Part shown: positions 47,192-57,940 of the stretch, piece by piece | Layout of the letters: each line of letters begins with the position of its first letter | Numbering within the stretch: the first letter of the stretch is position 1 | DNA from: Smallanthus sonchifolius | Taxonomy: Eukaryota > Streptophyta > Magnoliopsida > Asterales > Asteraceae | NCBI GenBank assembly: GCA_023525975.1 | Contig: CM042040.1 | Location: forward strand, 52,917,486-52,981,485 | DNA length: 64,000 bases | Direction of reading: 5' to 3' | Program-made: the position numbers and the translations under genes | The notes under the pieces: generated by a model | Seen by the model: only the letters and a program-made list of their open reading frames with translations | What the model was told of the DNA's origin: nothing | Databases searched by the model: none

Positions 47192-50100
47192 GTGTTGGAT
47201 CTCTTGAAGTCTCTCCAACAAGACTTGCAAAAGAAGAGCCAAGCCGATGATGTGCGTGATAAAGCCTTCCAAGTCATGACTACTCAAATGGGGCAATTTG
47301 TCACTGAAATAGCTGAGTTGAAGAAGAGTAGTGGAAAGCTTCCAAGTGATACGGTGACCAACCCATCTCATCACACTTTGGGGAACAGGAACATGAAGAA
47401 CAGCCACGTGGGCAAGGTTAGTACTCTCCAAAGTGGTAAGGTTTATGATAATAAGGTTGCACCTCCACCACCTTTTGTTAATGGTGTGGTGGAGGACATT
47501 GATGAGCATGATGTCAGTGATGATGAACCCGAACCAATTCAGTTTACACGGGTTGCTTTTCCAACAGAACCACCTTTTCTTAAAACATCATCTACTGTTG
47601 ATAATGGGGGAGTGGTGCCTCCAAGGGTGCCATTCCCTGCTTCTTTAATGAATGCACGTAAACAAGTGGCAGTCAAGAAGAGAGAACCTCAACAAGAGGA
47701 GATTTGGGAGCTTTTCAAACTAGAAAAAATTAATATACCTCTTCTTGATGCAAATAAACAGATACCAGTCTATGCTAAGTACTTGAAAGACTTATGCACT
47801 CAGAAAAGGCATAATAAGATTCCGGAAAAGCTTGGCCTGAATACATGAGTTAGTGCAATTTTGGCTGGTTCTCTTCCATCTAAACTCCAAGATCCAGGAG
47901 CGCCTATAATTTCTATACACGTGGGTGATTTAAAAATGAGCAAGGCGCTATTGGATCTTGGAGCGAGTGTGAGCATCCTTCCTAGGAGTTTGTATGACCA
48001 ATATGACTTTGGTCCTCTACGTCGAGCCAATACCACTGTGGTGTTGGCGGATTTGACCCCTAAACTCCCAAGAGGGATTGTTTGTGATGTGATAGTGAAA
48101 GTGGATCAATTCTACTATCCAGTGGATTTCTTGGTTCTTGACTATGTGCAATATGAAAAGGTGACTGAACCAACTGTCATTTTGGGTCGACCCTTCTTAG
48201 CCACATCCCACTATTTGATTGATTATCGCTTAAGCACAATTGATATGACATTTGGCAATAGAAGGGTCCGTTTAAATATCTTTTCAAATGAATCTAACCC
48301 CCTGCCAAGTGATGAATGCTTTATGGCAGACATCATTGAAGGATGGTATCCTCATTCTGAGGATGAATCCACATAGGAGTGTTTTGTTTGTGACAGGGTT
48401 GAACAGGAACTGGAGCTTTACTTGAAGGAGGAAGAAAAGCTTGTTGAAGCTCTAGTTGTGAAGGATGGTAGACGTCCATGGACACATCATGTGAAGAGTC
48501 TACCAATAGAGATTGACTCGGGGCTACAACCATCACTTGTCAGCCCCCCAAAGGTAGAGTTGAAGGACCTCCCCAAAAACCTAAAGTATACATTTCTGGG
48601 GGAGGGTGAGACTCTACCTGTCATCATTGCATCCAACTTGGATGAGGAACAGGAGGAGGCACTAATGAAGGTACTCCAAGATTACAAGGCTGTAATTGGT
48701 TGGACCATTGCTGATTTGAAGGGTGTCAGTCCTTCCATTGTGATGCACAAGATCATCACCGACACAGATGCAAGACCTTCACGGGATACACAACGCCGAT
48801 TGATTCCCAACATGCGGGAAGTTGTCAAGAAGGAGGTATTGAAGTGGTTGGACGCCGAGATCATCTATCCCATTTCTAACAGTCCATAGGTAAGTCCAAC
48901 CCAAACACTGCCCAAGAAAGCAGGTATACAAGTAATAACAGGTGATGATGGTGAGCAAATTGCCACTCGGCTGGTAACCGGGTGGCGTGTGTGTATTGAT
49001 TACATGAAACTGAATACTACCACCTCAAAGGATCACTTCCTTTTGCCATTTATTGGCCAAATCATAGAGAAGTTATCAGGTCAGAAGTTTTACTGCTTTC
49101 TAGATGGTTACTCAAGTTATAACCAAATAGCCATCCATCCTGATGATCAGGAAAAGACCACCTTCACATTCCCTCATGGTACCTTTTCCATTAGGCGGAT
49201 GCCATTTGGGTTGTGCAACGCCCCGTCCACCTTTCAAAGGTGTATAATGAGTATTTTCTCGGACATGGTCGGGGAGTCGCTTGAGGTCTTTATGGATGAC
49301 TTTTCAGTTTTTGGCTCATCGTTTGAATTGTGTTTAAATGAATTATCTAAAGTCTTACAACGATGTGTAGAAACTAATTTGGTGTTAAGTTGGGAAAAGA
49401 GCCATTTCATGGTTCAAGAGGGTATTGTTTTGGGTCATGTTGTTTCAAGTCGGGGGATTGAGGTAGACAAAGCTAAAATTAGTGTTATTTCAACATTACC
49501 TCCCCCGATGAATGTCAAGGGTGTGTGCTCTTTTCTAGGGCATGCCGGGTTTTACCGTAGGTTTATTAAGGGATTTAGTGTCATCACAAAACCTTTATGT
49601 AACTTGCTTCTCAAAGATGTGCCTTTTGAATTTGATAAAGAATGTTTAAATGCCTTTCATGTTTTAAAAGATCAATTGGTACAAGCCCCAATTTTGCAAT
49701 CACCGAACTGGAATCTTCCATTTGAAATAATGTGTGATGCGAGTGATTATGCAGTTGGGGCTGCTTTGGGTCTAAAGGTTGACAAAAGACCTATTGTCAT
49801 TTACTATGCAAGCAAGACCCTCCCTGGTGCTTAATTGAATTACACCACAGTAGAGAAGGAGTTGCTTGCAGTTGTCTATGCCTTAGACATGTTCAAATCT
49901 TATATTTGTGGTAGCAAAGTAATTGTGTATTCTGATCATGCAGCTGTCCGATATTTGATGGCAAGCCTAGGTTAATCAGGTGGGTCCTTTTATTTCAGGA
50001 ATTTGATCCGGAGATCCGAGACAAGAAGGGATGTGAGTACTTTGTGGCTGAGGAGGATGTCACTCCTGAAATTAATGAGCGGTTCCCTGATAAGTGTTTA

Positions 50101-50404
50101 ATGTCTATTTCATCTCCTGATCCTTGGTATGCAGGTATTGCTAACTATTTAGTTACAGGTACTATTCTTGAAGACTGGACCAAGAAGAAGAAGAAGAACA
50201 AATTCCTGACCAAGGTCAACCAGTACATCTGGGATGAACTGGATTTGTTCAAGGTGGGAGCGGACCAACTCATCAGGCATTGCATTTCTGAATCAGAGAT
50301 CCCGGCAGTGTTTGAGCTTGCACATGCATCTGCGTATGGTGGCCATTTTAGTGGCCAGAAAACAGGGCATAGAATCTTATCTTGTGGGTTATTTTTGCCC
50401 ACCA
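47192..50404 (+). pseudogene. C2 pol, broken and truncated in integrase
   Basis: Protease DLGA at 47954 (LLDLGASVSILP), RT from about 48600 with FMDD (49289-49300), RNase H with CDASDYAVGAALG (about 49732-49770) and a degraded C-terminal half, then the integrase zinc-finger start (HASAYGGHF near 50318). The frame is the same from 47192 to 49834 despite stops near 47846, 48374, 48887 and 49832; a shift follows before 50044. The frame ends because element D interrupts it. Confidence 0.85.
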
Positions 50405-50665
50405 AGTAAGGCCCTAAACCCAGGAGGCCTCACTTGTTGGATTTACTCATTTAAAAACAGTTCTTAAACATGAATATCAAATAACGCAGTGGAAAATTTC
50501 ATTCAAACATAACGTCATCATTGTTCATACATGCGGAAGTGTAAACATTGTTTAAAACATAAATACATCATAACTAAACATAACGGGATGCCAGTCTTCA
50601 TAGTCAGTCGGGTAACTCCTCTCGCTAGCCAAGCATCACCGTCCGTCCTCATAACCTGCCTTAAC

Positions 50666-51619
50666 CTGAATGTGCACACTAAAAATTCAGCTACGCTGGT
50701 GAGTTCTAGTTTTCATTCGATTTAAGAAATGGTTCATCATTCAAAACATTCATTAGGGTTTAACATCACGTATAAGAAAACAGGGCCTTTCATTCATCAT
50801 TGAAAACCTTCAAACATTTTTCCTCATCATAAACACATTGAACAGATCATTGGTTTAAAACATTTAACATTCATTTAAGTAATACATTACTATCTACAAT
50901 CTGTATCTTTCTTTAAGCGTCTCTGTGTCCCCGGAGGAACCTTTCATGTCGTGGGCAACCGCTATGTATCGCATTCATTGCCACAACCATTCAATACGTG
51001 GGGTCAACCGTTACGTATCGCCGTCATTGCCCAACACGCATCTTTCCTTTGGGAATCAACCGTTACGTATCGCCGTCATTGATTTCCCATTACCTCTTTC
51101 TCTTAGGATGATCGTCATCACCCGAGTAACCGTCATTACTCTCTTACCAGTTGTACAACATCAAAACCATTGGCAGGCTACCAAGACACTGCCCCTGTTG
51201 CTCTTATGGCAACTATGGCTCGCTGTCCATAATCTACCACAAGGCTGGGAATTACATTCCCAGACTTCATTCGTCAATTCCATTCATTCGACAGATTAGA
51301 TTTTTAATGACTTCTTTAAAACCTTTGCCCTTTTTCTTTTCTTCTCATATAACCTGTCACGGATCATTTTCGAAACCCTTTACCTTTAGTTTAAACCATT
51401 TCTCTATAAACATTTCGTTCGTAAACATTCCGTTCATACAAATTTCTTTCCATAAACCGTTAATTTCAAATCATTTCATTTCGTAAACATAGTTTCATAA
51501 GCATCATTTTATAAGCATAGTTTCATAAACATCGTTTCGTAAAAACATCATTTCATATGTATGCACACCAGCCCGAAAACATTATATAAAACATTTAAAA
51601 GAGGGCTTATAGAACTCAC
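50666..51619 (-). other. Predicted leader intron in the D LTR
   Basis: On the minus strand: donor CAG|GTGAGT at 51619, acceptor ACATTCAG ending at 50666 preceded by a GCTGA motif. 954 nt. In this 3' LTR copy it marks sequence conservation rather than actual splicing. Confidence 0.4.
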
Positions 51620-51766
51620 CTGATAAGCTAGTCCGGGTTGCCCTAAACAAAGGTCCCACTACGTTACTTCTGATCTAAATTGATTAGTTAAATACACATC
51701 AGACCAAATCCCGAATCTAACGGTTTAACCTTCTAAACATACCGACTTTACCTAATCAGCCTGATG

Positions 51767-51923
51767 CCTGCGCACTTAGCAAGTGCGCAGACCCTACTTC
51801 CTGCGTACTTGATTAGTACGCAGGATTCTCTTCCTGCGTACTTGATAAGTACGCAGTGCTCTCTTCCTGCGTAATTGATAAGTATGCAGGACCTGCTCCG
51901 TGCGTACTTGATAAGTGCGCACG
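51767..51923 (-). repeat. Five palindromes at exactly 33-bp period in D LTR
   Basis: Units start at 51767, 51800, 51833, 51866 and 51899. Each pairs CTGCGYACTT (or CGTGCGTACTT in the last) with its complement around a 3-5 base loop; spacers are 8-9 bp. The fourth has stem mismatches. Confidence 0.95.
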
Positions 51924-52279
51924 ACCTGTTCTTCGCAAAAACCCTAACTTTCTCATTCGGGTCTGATCATGTCAAGATCCCGAACCTGTTTGCATTCAAA
52001 ACGTCCGTTTTCCATTAAGGAACTCAAATCTATGTTTATCTTTCAGTTTTATCCGTGAAAACGTTACCTTTTTACCTAAAACCCGAAAAACCCAAAAACA
52101 AACTAAAACTCAGATTTAAGTCGGATCGTTACCTGAATCGAGCTTCTGGTCCGGAGGTTCTTCTCACGAGCTATGGAGTAACACTTTGCTAAAATCTCAG
52201 GTCGATCCGCCAACTTTCTCTCTCTACGGTTTCTCTCTCTAGATGTTGCAAATGAGAGAAAATGGTGATGATCCTTGGC

Positions 52280-52287
52280 TATTTATA
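52280..52287 (-). promoter_or_regulatory. TATA box of the D LTR
   Basis: TATAAATA on the minus strand, about 100 bp into the LTR and about 357 bp before the array. Confidence 0.65.
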
Positions 52288-52426
52288 GGGAGGCTCCCCT
52301 TCTAGCCCATCCGGCCCGACCCGACCCGACATGCCTCGTTCGTTTATTTTGTCATTTCAACTGTCGTTTTATTTTTGGGATGTTACAAGTCTACCCCCTT
52401 ACAATAGGTTTCGTCCCCGAAACCTA

Positions 52427-55400
52427 TCATAAGTCAAATAGTCGAGGGTACGACTCCCTCATTTCCGTCTCCGTTTCCCAAGTGGCTTTCGATCCCTTTC
52501 GATGCTTCCATTGGACTTTAACCAATTGGATAACCTTATTACGCAAACGCTTCTCCTTTCTGTCTAAGATGGCCACGGGTTCTTTGATGTAATTAAGGCT
52601 GTTGTCGACCTCGATGTCAGTAAGTGGTACATGAGCTGATTCATCCGCCAAACACTTTCGCAAGTGTGATACATGGAAGGTAGGATGAATCCCACTCAAC
52701 TCATTAGGCAACTCTAGCCGATAAGCGACTTCACCAACTCGTGCCATTATCCTGAATGGTCCGACGAACCTCGGACTTAACTTTCCTCTCTTCCTGAATC
52801 GTATGATCCCTTTCCAGGGTGACACTTTCAACATTACTCTGTCCCCAACATCAAACTCAATAGGCCTTCGTTGTTTATCCGCGTATGATTTCTGACGATC
52901 TTGTGCGGCCTTCATTCGTGCTTTGATTTGATCAAACCATTCTGACGTTTCCCTTACTACTTCAAGACTCCCTAATTCCTTTTGTCCAATCTCACCCCAA
53001 CAAATCGGGGTCCTGCATCTCCTCCCATACAACATTTCGTAAGGCGGCGTGTGATGACTATTGTTGTATGAAATTTCGGCTAACGGCAGATGACTGTCCC
53101 AACTGCCGCCAAAATCGATAATACAAGCACGAAGCATATCCTCAAATGTCTGAATGGTCCTTTCGGACTTACCATCCATTTGTGGGTGGTATGCAGTGCT
53201 GATATTAAGCCTCGTGCCCATCGCCTCATGAAATCTTTTCCAGAACCTCGATGTGAATCGTGTGTCCCGGTCAGATACGATCGTCAAAGGCATCCCATGC
53301 CGTGCGACTACTTCGTTAATAAATACTTCCGCTAACCTTTCCGACGAGAACGTCTCGCGAATAGGTAGGAAATGAGCACTCTTTGTTAAACGGTCCACAA
53401 TTACCCAAATGGTGTCATGACCTTTAGCTGTGCGAGGTAGCTTGGTTATGAATTCCATGGTAATGTGTTCCCACTTCCATTCCAGTATATCAAGTGGTTG
53501 AATCTTTCCATACGGTTTCTGGTGTTCGGCCTTTACTTGCGAGCAAGTCAAGCACTTGCTTACATACTTTGCCACCTCATGTTTCATCCCAGGCCACCAG
53601 TATTCCTTTTCTCAGATCTTGGTATATTTTATTGGTACCAGGATGGATAGAGTATCGAGACTTATGAGCCTCATCCAAGATTTTGGTTCTAAGCTCGCCA
53701 CTCATAGGTATCTATACCAGCCTAAAACGTGTCCTAACACCAAGGGTGTTATATTCCAACTTGTCCTGTTGGCCAATCATCCTTTCCTACTTAATGTTTT
53801 CCTCCTTAATTGCCTCATCTTGAGCCTTTTCAATTTCTCTCATCACATCCAATGTTACCACCAACTGGCAAGCTTTCACTCTAATAGGAGTAGTCACATC
53901 CTTTCGGCTTAGAGCGTCAGCCATCACGTTTGCCTTTCCAGGATGGTATATTATTTCACAGTCATAGTCTTTCAACAGTTCCAACCATCGCCTCTGCCTC
54001 ATATTAAGTTCCTTTTGTTCGAAGAAGTATTTCAAACTTTTGTGGTCGGAGTAAATAGTAAACTTCACCCCGTACAGGTAGTGGCTCCAGATTTTCAATG
54101 CGAATACGACAGTAGCAAGTTCCAAATCGTTGGTTGGATAATTAGCTTCGTGAATCTTCAACTGTCGTGACGCATACGCGATCACTCTTCCGCGTTGCAT
54201 CAACACGCATCCCAATCCCTGACACGAAGCGTCATAGTATACCACTAAGTCTTCCTTGCCCTCGGGAAGGGCTAAGACTGGAGCTTGGGTTAGCCTATTC
54301 TTAAATTCCTTAAACGCCTCATCTTGGGTCGAACCCCATTCATACTTTACCTCTTTCCGAGTCCACTTTGTCAACGGCGAAGCTATTTTCGAGAAATACT
54401 GGATGAATCTCCGATAGTAGCCTGCCAATCCCAAGGAACTACGGATTTCTGTTGGTGTCTTAGGAATATTCCATTCTCTTACCGTCACTATCTTTGCTGG
54501 GTTAACCATAATGCCGTTCAGGGTAATGACGTGACCTAGGAATTGGACTTCCCTAAGCCAGAACGCGCATTTGGAGAACTTAGCATACAACTTTTCCTTC
54601 TTCAGAGCTTCCAATACTTCCTTCAAGTGACACACGTGATCACCCTCATTCTTGGAGTAGATGAGGATATCATCGATGAACACGATTACCAATCGGTCCA
54701 GCATCGGTCGACACACCTTATTCATTAAATCCATGAACGCTGCGGGGGCGTTCGTCAATCCAAAAGACATCACGCGGAACTCAAAATGTCCATAACGCGT
54801 GCGAAATGCGGTTTTCAGAATGTCTTCTTCCCTCACCTTCAACTGATGGTACCCGGATCGAAGGTCGATTTTTGAGAACCAACTTGCGCCCTGTAATTGA
54901 TCGAACAGGTCGTCGATCCTTGGTAAAGGGTACTTGTTCTTCACCGTACGTTTGTTCAACTCGCTATAATCAATACACCTTCCCACGTCGAGATGCTCGG
55001 TTGGATAAATCCCTTCTCAAGTAACTCTTCTAGTTGTGCCATTAACTCTTTCATCTCCACTGGTGCTAGTCGATATGGAGCCTTAGCCACGGGCTGGGCA
55101 TCTGGTACTAAGTCGATTCGAAATTCAATCTCTCTGTCGGGTGGTATCCCAGGCAAATCCTCTGGAAACACCTCCGGGTACTCGCGTACCACGGGTACAT
55201 TGTCTAGCTCCTTCACTTCCTTACATTCGTCAATTACGTACACCAGATAAGCCTCGCATCCGCGCCTCAAGTAATCTGCTGCCTTAAACATCGAGATGAC
55301 GTTTGTCATCGGGGCGTCACGATCTCCTAGAACCTCGACTTTGCTACCATCCGGAGCCTTGAGTCGGATTATCTTTCGTTTACATATAATTTGTGCTTCA

Positions 55401-55598
55401 TTGGCAGTTAGCCAATCCATTCCTAACACGACATCAAACCCACCCAAAACCATAACAAACAATCTGACAGGGAACCTATGACCTTCTATTTTTATTGTGG
55501 AGTTGTCAACTACATCGGTCACTCTCGTAGTTCTACCCTCAGCGGTTTCTACGCTAAAGGCCCTTGCTAGCTTACTGACAGTGTACTTCACTCGTTTA
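52427..55598 (-). pseudogene. D pol (protease to chromodomain), broken and cut by E
   Basis: From the right: end of protease and PEVFPEDLPGIPP linker (55598-54956), RT, RNase H (to about 53787), then integrase and chromodomain (53587-52427). Around 54985 about 50 bp of RT are missing between SIST and CIDY, shifting the frame. Between 53787 and 53587 the RNase H-integrase joint is also shifted and has stops. FIDD of the RT (54679-54668) and the integrase D (53389) and SDRD (53280) are present. The gag and most of the protease are displaced to the right of element E. Confidence 0.88.
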
Positions 55599-55718
55599 TG
55601 TAACATCCCGAAAATAGTAAATAAGTAAATAATAATACGATGGGGATTTAAACGTCATAAAGCGAAAGAAAGACGTATGGGCTTGGGCTCGACTCTAACG
55701 GGCCGAGGGAAGCCTAGG

Positions 55719-55726
55719 TATAAAAG
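55719..55726 (+). promoter_or_regulatory. TATA box of the E LTR promoter
   Basis: TATAAAAG 120 bp into the LTR; the right LTR copy is at 62675-62682. It implies a short U3 and a very long transcribed R/U5. Confidence 0.75.
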
Positions 55727-56102
55727 GGGCAAGACAGCCCATTTGACCATTTCACCTCCATTTCACCAATTCTAGAGAGAGAAAGGGAGCTCGGGTCTAG
55801 AGAGAGAAAGTCGACGGATCGTCACGAGATTAGAGGAGCACGTTACAGCTGAGCTCGTGAGCAAAACCTCCGAATCAAAACTTCAATCCAGGTAATGATT
55901 CATACATAATCTGAGTTTTTGTTCATTTTGGGGTTTCTCGAGTTTTAGCTAAATAGATGATGTTTTTACGGATGAAACTTGATAATAAGCTTAGAAATAG
56001 CATCTAGAACGAAAACCGCATGTTTTGATCAAAGAAAATTGTAAGATTGGCACGATCGGGTTTGCATGCAAGAACTTCGGATTTTTGGTCCAAGAACCAG
56101 GT

Positions 56103-56260
56103 CCTGCGCACTTACCAAGTGCGCAGGAGGGAATCCCTGCGTACTTACTAAGTACGCAGGATGCAGACCCTGCGTACTTACCAAGTACGCAGGAGGAAGG
56201 CTCCTGCGCACTTGCCAAGTGCGCAAGAGCAAGTCCCTGCGCACTTACTAAGTGCGCAGG
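56103..56260 (+). repeat. Five palindromes at 33-34 bp period in E LTR
   Basis: Units start at 56103, 56136, 56169, 56203 and 56236. Stems are CCTGCGCACTT or CCTGCGTACTT with their complements; C and T variants are matched by G and A changes on the other arm, so pairing is kept. In the right LTR (63058-63215) the second unit has lost one stem base. Confidence 0.95.
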
Positions 56261-56422
56261 CAGCAGACAGCAGGCAGCGGGTTGGTTAAGTAAAGTCAGT
56301 AAGTTTAGAATGATTAAACCATTAAAGTCGGGGTTGGGTCTAATGTGTATTTAACTACCTAATCCAGATCGAAAGTGACGTTGTTGGACCTTTGTCTAGT
56401 ACAACCTAGAGTAGCCCATCAG

Positions 56423-57360
56423 GTGAGTTCTATGTGCCCCCTTCTATGTTATGTGCAAATAATTTATAAATGTTTTGGGGCTGAAGTGTATACACTAAGT
56501 GAATAAATGTAATGAATGTTAATGTGATCATACATGGTATACAAACATATATATATATACCCAAGTACAAAAATGAATTATGAACAAAGAATGAATCGTA
56601 TGATTATCAAGAATGAATGAAAATAATAACATAACGTGTAAGAATGAAATCCTGCTTTATATCTATGTATATATTGCTTGCGAAGTAACAGAAAACGTTA
56701 TGGACGCTTCAATGATAACGGCTACTTCGGTAGACGGACGACCACTTGACTATTATGCAGCCAGAAAAAGTAAGTCTAGAAAGGTAGACTAAATAAAGGC
56801 CACTACGGTGGAGTAAGGCGCTAAATCAATATTCGGCTGTATAATTAGTTTAAGTGGGAAACGGATGCCTTATGGCTGACGGGCGAAATACGGCCTACGA
56901 CGGTAGGACGGTTGTAAGATTACGGACGGACACAAGTTGCCGGACGGTTGTAAGAATGAAAAATACGGACGGACACTAGTTGCCGGACGGTTGTAAGAAT
57001 AGGCGGACCATGACGATGGACCGTGGCGCTTGTCTTTGTGACATTCGCAAATAAATGACGGGTTGATCACCCATGAATGAAAAGAAAAGAAAAGAAAAGA
57101 AAAGGGTGAATGCATATATATGTAGTCACAAAGAAAGATGAAAGAAAAGCGAAAGTTATGAAAGTAAATGAGACAAATGATGTGAATATATATATTTATA
57201 TGTATTTGCGAAGAATGATAAAAGAAAAGCAATTCAAGTCAATGTGTATTTATATAAATGTATATATAATTATGCATACTTATAAAGAAAAGAATGTTTA
57301 TACCTAATTGTATTAAACTAGAACTCACCAGCGTTAGCTGACTTTTAGTATACATTTCAG
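56423..57360 (+). other. Predicted leader intron in the E left LTR
   Basis: Donor CAG|GTGAGT at 56423; GCTGAC and TTTCAG at the 3' end (57360). Length 938 nt. Motif-based. Confidence 0.45.
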
Positions 57361-57590
57361 GTAAAGGAAGAAAAGGTCGTGCGATGGCGTGAAGGTTACC
57401 CGGCATGAGACTGACATCCCACTTTTGTTTTATATGTCTTAGAACAATGTTATGATTTATTTGTAAAGACTTCCGCTGTTATGATTATGTAATTGAATGA
57501 TGAATGTTTTAAATTTAAGTTCAGTATTTATGACTATGTTTATGAGTAAATCCAACAAGTGAGGTTAGCCGGTTTTGGGGCCTTACAAGT

Positions 57591-57603
57591 TGGTATCAGA
57601 GCC
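57591..57603 (+). promoter_or_regulatory. Primer-binding site, initiator Met tRNA (element E)
   Basis: TGGTATCAGAGCC three bases after the LTR end. Confidence 0.95.
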
Positions 57604-57940
57604 AGGTTTGAGAGATTTAGACATCCCTAAATGTCTAGACTCAAACTGATTATGGGACCAACGCACGGATGTCAGTATGGGTAACCAACGCTAACGCCAG
57701 CACGGTAAGTAAGAATAAAGTTAATGCTCTTGCATAAGAATAGATACCATAACTTAGAACAAATAGATGTTAATGCCATGACTGATTTGAAGAGTTTTGA
57801 ACCCGAAAAGCAATGTAAATTAGTAATCACAAACCGGTCACTGTAATTAAGAATTTACCTTGCTCGTACTGTTCCAAACTATGATCTGAAGAAATGACAT
57901 TGATGTATTCCCTTTTTAACTATCAGGAAATTAAGAATTT

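Larger units (their letters stand above)
44108..50404 (+). mobile_element. C2: Athila-like Ty3 element inserted in C1, cut in integrase by D
   Basis: LTR 44108-45157, Asp-tRNA primer site 45160-45177, gag about 45330-47100, pol about 47192-50404. The integrase stops at its zinc-finger region, exactly where the 3' LTR end of D begins. RT sequence (CIDYMKLN, FMDDFSVFG, MPFGLCNAPSTF) is of the Athila type. No chromodomain or env frame is visible in the part present. Confidence 0.85.
50405..52387 (-). repeat. D 3' LTR (about 1983 bp)
   Basis: Starts TGTAACATCCC at 52387 (minus strand) and ends GGCCTTACT at 50405, the last A apparently changed. TATA box at 52287-52280, palindrome array at 51767-51923, candidate intron 51619-50666. 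Confidence 0.85.
50405..55598 (-). mobile_element. D: Ty3 chromovirus (minus strand) inserted in C2, left half visible
   Basis: 3' LTR 50405-52387 and pol 52427-55598. Its gag and 5' LTR should lie beyond element E, outside the window. The family is close to E (LTRs similar in start, array and end). CACCA at 50400-50404 would be its target duplication. RT carries an internal deletion. Confidence 0.85.
55599..57587 (+). repeat. E left LTR (1989 bp)
   Basis: TGTAACATCCC...CCTTACA with TATA box 55719-55726, palindrome array 56103-56260 and candidate intron 56423-57360. Confidence 0.93.

Noticed and set aside
56103..56260. CRISPR-like look of regularly spaced palindromic repeats
   Set aside because: Repeats are hairpins of 25 bp with only 8-9 bp spacers, lie in a plant LTR, and have no cas genes. 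It is an LTR array.
57110..57307. Short Lys-rich and Tyr/Ile-rich frames within LTRs of A and E
   Set aside because: They come from AAAGA and TATA microsatellite-like stretches in the LTR and are repeated wherever the LTR is.
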